A stretch of DNA of 64,000 bases, taken from positions 12,879,001-12,943,000 of the forward strand of contig NZ_CP071090.1 in assembly GCF_017301735.1 (NCBI RefSeq). The letters run 5' to 3'. Positions 57,227 through 64,000 of this stretch are shown here, in pieces; position 1 is the stretch's first letter; every line of letters begins with the position of its first letter. This DNA is from Pyxidicoccus parkwaysis (GTDB lineage Bacteria; Myxococcota; Myxococcia; Myxococcales; Myxococcaceae). Below the pieces are notes generated by a model. That model was not told where the DNA came from, did no database searches, and saw nothing but the letters and a program-made list of their open reading frames with translations. Both the position numbers and the translations under genes were made by a program.

Positions 57227-59265
57227 TCTCCCTGCGCCGGCTCGCGGCGCGTCGTCCAGGTGTCGCTGGTCATCAGGGCGCTCAGCAGGGCCTTGAACGA
57301 GCCCTGGTGGTCATCGTAGGCCTGCTCCATCCGCGCCAGCGTGCAGGCGTCGCTCCGGTTCTCGTCGCGGCCCATGAAGTAGCGGAAGGCGTGCCGGATG
57401 AAGCAGCGCTTCACGTGGCCCGAGGCGGCGAGCTTCTCGCTGAGCTCCACCGCATCCCGCACGGGGCCGTCCAGGCCCGGGTCCGGCATGTTGCTCAACG
57501 TCGACTGCCCGTTGGGAGCCATCCATCCCCCGTTGGCGGCGTGGTCCCTCGTCCGCAGGTAGCCGGCGTGGTTGTAGATTTCAAACGGGTAGCCGAGCGG
57601 GTTCATCAGCGAGTGACAGCCCTGGCACTCGCTCCTGCCGGTGGCGTCATCGAGGCGCGCACGCGCGTTCTTGTCCGGCGCATGAGGCCCCACCTGCGCC
57701 CTGACGCGCACCGAGCTGAGCGGGGGCACATAGCCGCAGAGCAGGTTCTCCCGCACCCACTTGCCCCGGTGTACGGCGGACGGGTCGTCCTCGAAGTTTC
57801 CGCCATGTGAGGCCAGCCACGCCGGGTGGGTGAGCACTCCCGCGCGCTCCGTTGCCGGAACCATCCGCCAGCGCGCTTCGCGCGTCGCCGCAATCTCCGC
57901 GGTGGTGCCGTAGGGCTGGCCCGTATACCGCGTGGCGTTGCCGTCGAAGCCCGAGTCCTGCGTCGCGGCGAGGAAGTACCGCCGGGAGGTCAGCAGCGTC
58001 TGGAGCACCGCGGTGTCCTCCACCACCACGCGCGCGACGAAGTCGTCCATCTGCTGAACCAGCGTCGACTCGTAGCCGTAGTAGCCGGAGAGCAGGTTCT
58101 CCCAGGCCGAGGCCTGTGCCCGGTAGACGCTCACCTCCCCATCGTCGAAGGCGCTGGTCGCCTCCGGACGTTCCTTGAAGATGGCCTCCACCTTCGTGTA
58201 GCCCAGCCATTGGCGGAAGAAGTTCGCCACGCCATCGGAGAGCCAGAACTCGCCCCGGCGGGGACGCTCCGTCTCACCGAAGTCCTGGACCAGGTCGAAG
58301 CGGGTGGGGTCCACGCCGCCGACGTGCTGCTCAATCAGCGAGCCCACGACCTGAGGCGAGCGAATCCCTCCGTCGCGCGCCGCGTCCGCGATGTCTCCGT
58401 AGTGGCCCTGGGAGGAGGCGGAGGTGTCGGGGTACCTCCAGGTGGGAACCGCGCCCGGGGCTCGGTCTCCCAGCGCATAGGTGAGCTGCTGCGCGAGCTC
58501 CCACTCACCGAGCTCGACCCGGCCGTTGCCGAGCGGCGTACCCAGCTCCTCGCGGAAGAGCGCGCCGCTCATCAAGGTCGCCGCGGTGACGACGCGCGAG
58601 AGGCTGTGCGTCCGTGCGTCCGCGCCTCCGTCGGAAGTCTCCTGCGCGAGCACCGACTGGGTGAAGGCGGTCAACCGGTCCAGCTCATCCACGCGCGCCG
58701 GCCGGTACATCACGCCTCGTTCGAGCAGGATGGCGAGGTAGTGGCGAATGCAGGAGGTGCTCGGCTTCGCGTCGTCCCACATGCAACGCAACGACGCGTC
58801 CTCGCGGAGCAGCTCGAGCCTGTTCGAGCCTGTGTAGGGCCCGGCCCACGTCGCGCCGTACTCGTCCACGATGGGGAGGATGATTTCGACCATGGACTCG
58901 TCGACCGTGTCGTCGGCGGCGTAGCTGCCGTAGGGAGAGCGTGGATTCGGGTCGAGCGGATTGTCGTAGAAGCTGAAGCCGGTCCATCCGCGCGTCACGG
59001 AGCCGCCGACGTTGCGGGTCCACTGCCAGCGGTTGATGCGGCGAATGCGTGTGGGGGTGTCGGAGGCGGCCCCGCGGCAGGCAAAGAGCTCCTCCTGGGG
59101 AATCAGGTTCGGCGAGATTTCGGACTCCTCGCTTCCGCCGTCGCCAGCGGAGGAGACTCCGCCATCCAGGGCGTCCGGCCCCTTCGTGGCGGACCCCGTG
59201 CACGCGCCGAGCACCAGCAGGATTCCGGTGACGCAAGCTCGCACTCCGATACGACGAGCGCTCAT
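57223..59265 (-). CDS. DUF1592/DUF1588-type secreted haem-c protein
   Basis: 680 residues from ATG 59265 (GGAGGG ribosome binding site). Lipobox LGAC at residues 20-23. The body holds the DUF1587/1592/1588/1585 series: TRIRRINRWQWTRNVGG at the start, then EELGTPLGNGRVELGEWELAQQ, GGIRSPQVVGSLIEQH, the DUF1588 segment RAGVLTHPAWLASHG, a Cys motif SECQGCHSLMNPLGYPFE (c-type haem or related CxxCH), and HVKRCFIRHAFRYFMGRDE near the end. This family always pairs with DUF1552 in planctomycetes and myxobacteria; function unknown, possibly polymer degradation or electron transfer. Confidence 0.87.
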   Translation of the reverse strand: MSARRIGVRACVTGILLVLGACTGSATKGPDALDGGVSSAGDGGSEESEISPNLIPQEELFACRGAASDTPTRIRRINRWQWTRNVGGSVTRGWTGFSFYDNPLDPNPRSPYGSYAADDTVDESMVEIILPIVDEYGATWAGPYTGSNRLELLREDASLRCMWDDAKPSTSCIRHYLAILLERGVMYRPARVDELDRLTAFTQSVLAQETSDGGADARTHSLSRVVTAATLMSGALFREELGTPLGNGRVELGEWELAQQLTYALGDRAPGAVPTWRYPDTSASSQGHYGDIADAARDGGIRSPQVVGSLIEQHVGGVDPTRFDLVQDFGETERPRRGEFWLSDGVANFFRQWLGYTKVEAIFKERPEATSAFDDGEVSVYRAQASAWENLLSGYYGYESTLVQQMDDFVARVVVEDTAVLQTLLTSRRYFLAATQDSGFDGNATRYTGQPYGTTAEIAATREARWRMVPATERAGVLTHPAWLASHGGNFEDDPSAVHRGKWVRENLLCGYVPPLSSVRVRAQVGPHAPDKNARARLDDATGRSECQGCHSLMNPLGYPFEIYNHAGYLRTRDHAANGGWMAPNGQSTLSNMPDPGLDGPVRDAVELSEKLAASGHVKRCFIRHAFRYFMGRDENRSDACTLARMEQAYDDHQGSFKALLSALMTSDTWTTRREPAQGE

Positions 59266-59557
59266 TCCACGACCCTCCTGATGCAACAGCCTAACACCCG
59301 GAGCGGGATGGCCTGCGAGTCATGGGGTGCGGTATCGCGCTCGAGCTCGAGGACGGAGCGCCCTTGCGCAGCATGCAATGCCACCCAACGCTGACAAGGA
59401 ATTGACGCAACCGTGCCATCCGTCTCCGTCAGTCCGCGTACCCTGCGCTCAGACGGAGCCCAGGCCCATCCAGCCCGACGCGTCTCGAACGAAGCATCTC
59501 GTGGCGACTGGCGACCTCCATTCCACTCTCGATGTCGCAGTTCGAAGGGGAGGCAAT

Positions 59558-60379
59558 GTGAGCACATCCCGACGAGGCTTTCTGACGGGCGTGTTGGGCA
59601 CGGGCGCAGCGGCCACGGTGCTACCGGGTTGCGCGCCGGACGTGGACCCGGCTCCGGTGGTGGACGTGACGCCGGACGCGGAGACGGGCGCTGTCACTCT
59701 CGAGGTGTCGCGCTACCCGGACCTGGCGCGCGTGGGCGGAGCGGTGACGCTGCGCCAGCCGGGCCTCAAGCCGCTGCTGGTGGTGCACCGGACGGAGGAG
59801 GGGTTCTCCGTGCTGGACGCCACGTGTACGCACAAGGGCTGTCCACTGGGCTACGACGGCAGGGACGTGGTGTGCCCGTGCCACGCGGCGCGCTTCGACT
59901 CGGAGACCGGCGCGGTGAAGCTGCGCCCCGCCACGGCGGCGCTGGAGGTGGTCGCTTCCACGGGCGTGACCTATGAAGCCGGGGTGCTGACCATCCAGCT
60001 CGGCGACGCGGATTTCCCTCCGGCGCTGAACGGAACGGTGACGCTGCCCTACAGCGAGTTCCCCGAGCTGCGCGACAACGGAGGGTCGGTGACGGGAGTT
60101 CCCCGGGGCTACGGGCGGCCCATCATCGTCTCGCGGGAGCCGGGCGGAACCCTGGTGGCCGTGAACGCGTTGTGCACGCATAACCGTTGCAGGGTGGGCC
60201 TCGAAGAGGACCATCTCCGCTGCCCCTGCCATGGCGCCACGTTCAATCTGGATGGCACCATGCGCCAGGGGCCGGTGTTGGACGGGAATGGAACCCGGGG
60301 CACCACGCCTCCCTTGATGACGCTCACCGTCACGGAGACGGATGACGGCGACGGCGTCATCGTGTCTGGCCTGCGCTGA
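59558..60379 (+). CDS. Tat-exported protein with two Rieske [2Fe-2S] domains
   Basis: 273 residues from GTG 59558 (AAGGGGAGG upstream). Twin-arginine signal SRRGFLTGVLGTGAAATVLP ending at a possible lipobox LPGC (residues 22-25). Two Rieske domains follow in tandem. The first has C90-T-H92 and C106-P-C-H109; the second C206-T-H208 and C222-P-C-H225, so both have the complete two-Cys two-His cluster set. Export by Tat fits proteins that fold with their cluster in the cytoplasm. Single-Rieske homologues are electron carriers; two in a row would allow inter-cluster electron transfer, or one may be structural. The upstream region 59266-59557 holds only the promoter. Confidence 0.88.
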   Translation: MSTSRRGFLTGVLGTGAAATVLPGCAPDVDPAPVVDVTPDAETGAVTLEVSRYPDLARVGGAVTLRQPGLKPLLVVHRTEEGFSVLDATCTHKGCPLGYDGRDVVCPCHAARFDSETGAVKLRPATAALEVVASTGVTYEAGVLTIQLGDADFPPALNGTVTLPYSEFPELRDNGGSVTGVPRGYGRPIIVSREPGGTLVAVNALCTHNRCRVGLEEDHLRCPCHGATFNLDGTMRQGPVLDGNGTRGTTPPLMTLTVTETDDGDGVIVSGLR

Positions 60380-60738
60380 AGCGGCCGCTTCGCTCGAGAG
60401 CGGAACGGCGGACGCGCCGTCGGTCCTCTGACTTGGCTCCTCTTCCAGCAGCGTCCGGCGAGCATGAGGGGAGGGAACGGCATGAAGCTCAGCGCCCACG
60501 CGATGTGCGCCGCACGATCCCCAGCAGAGCTCAACAGGACGACGGTGACCCAGAGCCTTGCGGCGACCGAGCCAGTTTCCGTGCCGGCCGCTGAAGGGCT
60601 CGGCGCTGAGGCGCCGTCACTTTGATGTGGTTGCCGCTCAGTGGAATCCACCGCGCCTTTGTCCTCCAGTAGGGCCGCGGTGAATGCTACCGACCCAGGC
60701 AAAGTCTTACCCCGGATGGAGTGGCTCTCCTGTTTGGC
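60380..60738. other. 359-bp region between convergent genes
   Basis: Lies between the stop of the Rieske gene and the stop of the CBASS ATPase gene. Contains a GCGGCCGC palindrome at 60381 and a weak 5-bp hairpin after it; nothing that I can call a gene. Confidence 0.5.
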
Positions 60739-61614
60739 TCAAGGAGCCATCATGGGCGAGGGCGCAACCCGTGCTAGCGCGGCCATCAGCCCTGTGGGGC
60801 CGAAGGGCTCATTGCGACGCAGGCACTCCAGCATGGCGGCGCGGGCAACCCGATGCATGAGGTCTGAGTATGAGTAGGGAACCTCGCTCGTGCTCTGCCG
60901 GACCAGGGTCTCCACGTCAGCAGAGGAATGGGCGCTTCCCCGGAGCAAGTGTTCGAACAGGCGCTGGCGCTCGAGTTGACCAGGTCGGGTGAACTCAAGC
61001 GTCAAGGCGGCTCGGCGCCGGATGGCCGGGTCAAGTGCGTTCACCCTGTTGGTGATCATCAGCACCGCCATGCGGACCTTGTCCCGTGGAAGTGTGTCCA
61101 ATTGCTTGATGAGTACGTTGAGCCCCGCACGGTCCTCGTGATGTGCCTGCTGCTCTGAGCGGCTCATGCCGATGTCGTCTGCCTCATCAATGATGAGCAG
61201 GCCATAACCCTTCCCCACCTTGGACCTGGCCTGGGCGAATGCCTCGGTCACCCTCGTCGAAAGTTCTCCAACAAGACCCGTACCGCGTATGTCGGAGGGA
61301 GTCTCCAGGGCCTGCACGTTCTCCCCCAGCTCACGAGCCAGAGGAGTGCCCACGGAAGTTGCGAGCGCGGTCTTCCCACAGCCGACCTCGCCGCTCAGCA
61401 ACACCAGGGGAGTCATTCGCTGCGCGGTCGCCACGAGGGGAAGCCCTTTGGGGTGGTGGCGCTTGAGCCATTTGGAAAGACGGTCCGGAGTCAGTAGCAG
61501 GAGCAATTCCTCAAGCAGCAGTTGCTTCTGGTTCTCCAGGCCAATAAGCGCGTCGAAGTTTTCCTGTGCCTGAGCCGACGGGTGAGTCGTTTCCGTGAGT
61601 TGCAACCCAGCCAT
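60739..61614 (-). CDS. cap6: CBASS TRIP13/Pch2-like AAA+ ATPase
   Basis: 291 residues. Walker A GEVGCGKT at 75-82, Walker B LLIIDEADD at 139-147, sensor-1 region AVLMITNRVNALDPAI with the following arginines (RRRA) as likely sensor/arginine finger. The length and the pairing with a HORMA gene fit the bacterial TRIP13 (Cap6) that remodels closed HORMA and switches the cyclase off. The ATG at 61614 overlaps the HORMA stop by one base (TAATG), so the two are translated together. Last gene of the operon on the minus strand. Confidence 0.85.
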   Translation of the reverse strand: MAGLQLTETTHPSAQAQENFDALIGLENQKQLLLEELLLLLTPDRLSKWLKRHHPKGLPLVATAQRMTPLVLLSGEVGCGKTALATSVGTPLARELGENVQALETPSDIRGTGLVGELSTRVTEAFAQARSKVGKGYGLLIIDEADDIGMSRSEQQAHHEDRAGLNVLIKQLDTLPRDKVRMAVLMITNRVNALDPAIRRRAALTLEFTRPGQLERQRLFEHLLRGSAHSSADVETLVRQSTSEVPYSYSDLMHRVARAAMLECLRRNEPFGPTGLMAALARVAPSPMMAP

Positions 61615-62096
61615 TACCAGTCCCCCATTCGCTTTCGAATCAGCCCGTAGCCTTGGTCCGAGTACGCCCTGTCCCGTGTCCCCTCTCCCTGGAGCGATGA
61701 TCCACCGGAGCCCCAGCCTCGCCTCGTCAGCTCGGCGTCCATCTCCGGATCCAGATGTCCCTCCCGGAAGGAGACGAGGATTGAGCCTCGGGTGCCATCC
61801 GGGAGCATGTAGAGCCGCTGCCCGCCAGAGCGGGAGGCCTCCAGCAATGAGCCGTCATCGCTGACTTCGTACCTGAATCCGACCCGCGTCCCATCGGGCT
61901 TCCTGAATTGCAGCTCGAAGTATTCGAGGACCTGCTGAAACAGCATGTACGTCAGGTCGTCACGCCACTGATGGGCACTCTCCAGCGAGATGAATCCCAG
62001 GTTGGCGGCTCCCACGAGCTCATCGAACACCGACTTCATGACCTCCCGGACCCGGGCTTCAGTGAAGGTAGAGGTCCTGGTGTGAGAGAAGGTCAT
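61614..62096 (-). CDS. cap7: CBASS HORMA-domain protein
   Basis: 160 residues. The N-terminal helix (TSTFTEARVREVMKSVFDEL), the acidic/aromatic middle (DDLTYMLFQQVLEYFELQF), the strands DGTRVGFRYEVSDDGS and RGSILVSFREG, and the C-terminal part RGWGSGGSS plus RAYSDQGYGLIRK follow the bacterial HORMA pattern seen in CBASS operons, where the protein must bind the cyclase to activate it. Assignment rests on this pattern and the neighbours (cyclase upstream, TRIP13-like ATPase downstream). Its start overlaps the cyclase stop (ATGA) and its stop overlaps the ATPase start. Confidence 0.75.
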   Translation of the reverse strand: MTFSHTRTSTFTEARVREVMKSVFDELVGAANLGFISLESAHQWRDDLTYMLFQQVLEYFELQFRKPDGTRVGFRYEVSDDGSLLEASRSGGQRLYMLPDGTRGSILVSFREGHLDPEMDAELTRRGWGSGGSSLQGEGTRDRAYSDQGYGLIRKRMGDW

Positions 62097-63121
62097 TCCT
62101 TCACCTCGCAGTGATGCTTGAACGGACTGCCGAACAGTTCCACCAGGGATTCCAGGCTCGCGACATCATCCCCACGGAGGTCCGCGGCAATCGCCCGGTT
62201 GATGCTGTCGCAGCCTTCTTCCAGCCATTCCGCCAGCTCGTCGACCTGGAACTTGTCCCACTGCGACACGATGTTGTTCTCGGGATTGACCGGGTCGAGG
62301 ACCGTCCACACGGCATTGCCCGATGCGGCCGGGAGGCGGGAGAAGTCTGAGAAGGCGACCCGCTCCCGCTTGCGTACCGTGCCGGCCAGTAGGCTGAACC
62401 ACCGCGACAACGTGCCGGCGTAGGTCTCCTCGACCTCAAGACGGTCGTAGGCATGCGCGCAGAGCAGGTCCAGGAGAATGGACGGCACGTCTTTGAGTAC
62501 GCGTGCACCATCCACCCGGAATTCCCGCCACCATTTGATGAGCCGCACGCATTCGTTGAAAAGGACGCGTCCCGCTAGCAGGTTGCTCTTTCCTGTGCGC
62601 GCCGTGACGAACTCGATGTGCTTCTGAACAGAAGTCCGACGCTTCTCACCATTGGAGCGCAGCAGCACCTGCGCGAAGTTGTCTCCAGGGACCGCGAGCA
62701 TGGGCACCAGGTCGTAGCGGAGCTTGGTACCGACGAAGTCGAGCTGGATGGAACTGCGCGTCGGCGTGCGGCTCGTATTTGGGTACGAGGTCTGCGCATA
62801 GCGGGCGAAGCGGCGGAGCAGTTCGTCGATTTGCGCTCCATCCTCGTCACGTGGCGATACGACGAAGGGAAGGTCGATGTCCTGGCCTTCGACGTATGAG
62901 TCGCCCTGTAGATGTCGCCTCAGGCCTGTCTTCTTGGCGAAGGAGCCGGAGTTCGGAGTGGAGCGCACCGTCAGCCCGTCAGCTTCCGCTTGACCGCAGA
63001 TGCGCTCACGAATCTCCTTCGACTGCTTGATGATGATGTCGTCCTTGTCTCCCGCGCGAATCCAATCCACGAAATTAGACATGCGGCTGTGGAGCCGGCT
63101 TCTCGTGCTAAGCTTGACCAT
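62093..63121 (-). CDS. CBASS CD-NTase (cGAS/DncV-like nucleotidyltransferase)
   Basis: 342 residues from ATG 63121; GTG 63160 and ATG 63082 are alternatives. The nucleotidyltransferase core has GSFAKKT (residues 59-65, the GS motif), DID at 81-83 (two metal-binding Asp) and D128 in IQLDFVG (third Asp), followed by RYDLVPML. This marks an active CD-NTase that makes a cyclic di- or trinucleotide after phage infection. Bases and ring size cannot be predicted here. It comes 77 bp after the SAVED gene and overlaps the HORMA gene by 4 bases. Confidence 0.88.
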   Translation of the reverse strand: MVKLSTRSRLHSRMSNFVDWIRAGDKDDIIIKQSKEIRERICGQAEADGLTVRSTPNSGSFAKKTGLRRHLQGDSYVEGQDIDLPFVVSPRDEDGAQIDELLRRFARYAQTSYPNTSRTPTRSSIQLDFVGTKLRYDLVPMLAVPGDNFAQVLLRSNGEKRRTSVQKHIEFVTARTGKSNLLAGRVLFNECVRLIKWWREFRVDGARVLKDVPSILLDLLCAHAYDRLEVEETYAGTLSRWFSLLAGTVRKRERVAFSDFSRLPAASGNAVWTVLDPVNPENNIVSQWDKFQVDELAEWLEEGCDSINRAIAADLRGDDVASLESLVELFGSPFKHHCEVKE

Positions 63122-63198
63122 GGGAAATGCCTCTGGAGGGAAAAGGGTTCCACGCACCACAGAACGTGGCGCTCACTGCATTCGGGACTGGTGATGTC

Positions 63199-64000
63199 CT
63201 AGAAGATGTCGACTGAAGGACGGCCCTCAGCCGCTTCGGAGAGGCACATCCGCCACTTGTAGCGAGGCTTCTCCTGCAAGCCGAAGTTGTAGACGTAGCA
63301 GGGGCGCATCCAGGTCGTGTTCAACTCCTGGCCCAGGTGGAATGCGATGCTGACTGGAACCGCCGCGAAGATGTGGACGCTCTGAATAGACGGATTGCTC
63401 GTGAGCTGGCTGTCCAGCATCTGGCGAAGCTGCTGTGCGTAGGACTGGGCCTGTGACTTGCGTCGAATAACACCTCGCGCGGGCGACTCGAGCCTGCAGT
63501 GGAGGTCCAACCTCACCTCCTCGTCCTCCAGCACCTCGCGGCAATCTTCGAGCTGGACGGGGGCGGAGATGGACAGCCGGAGCCTGGCCGCAGCACCTGA
63601 TTCGTGGAGTTGACTCTCGATGATGAGCGGGGGGAAGGGTGCACTGGACTCCGCCTCCCAGGTGAAGCGCTTCTTGTCACGGTCATGCTCGAAGACATGC
63701 ACCGGACGGGTTTTCGCAAGGTACCCCGCGAGCGTCGCCAGGGGGATGAACGGAAAGCCGTAGTAGATGAGCTCGCTACCGCGCTCCGCGAGCGCTCGGC
63801 GGAGCTTGCTACGGGGAGAGGCGAGCTGCCGGACTTCCGCCTCAAGCTTCTCCTTGCTCCATTCGCGGCTCTCGAGCGCACGAGTGTGGTCGATGGACAC
63901 CTCGCGGATGCGCCGGTTCTGGAAGAGCTCCGGTGCGTCGGCTGGTCCAGGTGCAGTCTCCGCTCTGGAATAGGCTTCATGGCGAATGAGGACGAGTTCA
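63199..64000 (-). CDS. CBASS SAVED-domain effector (5' end outside window)
   Basis: At least 266 codons; the frame is open to base 64000 without a credible start (GTG 63900 is preceded by in-frame coding-like residues LVLIRHEAYSRA and NRRIREVSIDHT), so the gene continues to the right. The last 110 residues read as a SAVED domain: QSVHIFAAVPVSIAFHLGQE, then TWMRPCYVYNFGLQEKPRYK. SAVED domains bind the cyclic nucleotide made by the CD-NTase and switch on a fused killing domain, which may lie outside the window or be absent. First visible gene of the operon. Confidence 0.78.
   Translation of the reverse strand, partial: ELVLIRHEAYSRAETAPGPADAPELFQNRRIREVSIDHTRALESREWSKEKLEAEVRQLASPRSKLRRALAERGSELIYYGFPFIPLATLAGYLAKTRPVHVFEHDRDKKRFTWEAESSAPFPPLIIESQLHESGAAARLRLSISAPVQLEDCREVLEDEEVRLDLHCRLESPARGVIRRKSQAQSYAQQLRQMLDSQLTSNPSIQSVHIFAAVPVSIAFHLGQELNTTWMRPCYVYNFGLQEKPRYKWRMCLSEAAEGRPSVDIF

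Overview
The base composition (GC near 70%, strong G/C at third codon positions), the many short lipoproteins, the very large phospho-relay kinases and the DUF1552/DUF1592 pair point to a myxobacterium, probably of the Myxococcaceae (Myxococcus/Corallococcus/Pyxidicoccus type). This is a judgement from gene content. No rRNA or tRNA is visible.

Layout. 1-8.5 kb: the end of a haem-c/Calx-beta protein, an ankyrin/beta-helix protein, a serine hydrolase, small lipoproteins and a CPBP membrane protease. 8.7-15.4 kb: a two-component cluster of three histidine kinases (two with an N-terminal or C-terminal multi-domain layout) and a single-domain receiver encoded antisense to the end of the first kinase. 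15.6-20.8 kb: two large, unusual, signal-peptide-less proteins, one with a peptidoglycan-binding domain plus a C39-like papain-fold protease, the other built from 68-residue tandem repeats. 21.3-25.7 kb: an O-methyltransferase, a YbjN-like protein, a neprosin-type protease lipoprotein and a DUF1036 protein. 26.0-30.2 kb: a three-gene operon whose first two products look like the two halves of a VioB/RebD/StaD-type enzyme, followed by a secreted protein of unknown function. 30.3-37.9 kb: a membrane protein divergent from a MocR-type regulator, a LysM/transglycosylase protein and two surface lipoproteins.

38.27-42.16 kb is a discrete mobile unit: 46-bp perfect terminal inverted repeats starting GTAAG (IS66 style), an IS66-type tnpA remnant just inside the right end, and, in place of the other transposase genes, a tightly coupled passenger operon (frameshifted AT-hook protein, SDR, glutathionylspermidine-synthetase-like ATP-grasp enzyme, unknown protein, and a 53-residue proline-rich peptide). 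I regard this as the least explained system in the window.

42.3-60.4 kb: lipoproteins, an 1118-residue Ala-rich helical protein, remnants (an Ada/Ogt methyltransferase fragment; the tail of a second copy of a carboxypeptidase-regulatory-domain protein, with a 50-bp direct repeat on both sides of the intact copy), a dihaem peroxidase, a leucine-carboxyl-type methyltransferase, a DUF3565-GNAT fusion, the DUF1592/DUF1552 pair, and a Tat-exported protein with two complete Rieske centres.

60.7-64.0 kb: on the minus strand, the larger part of a type III CBASS antiphage operon: SAVED-domain effector (cut by the window edge), CD-NTase, HORMA protein and TRIP13/Pch2-like AAA+ ATPase, the last three with overlapping start/stop codons. 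The cyclase would make a nucleotide signal under control of HORMA and the ATPase, and the SAVED protein would sense it.
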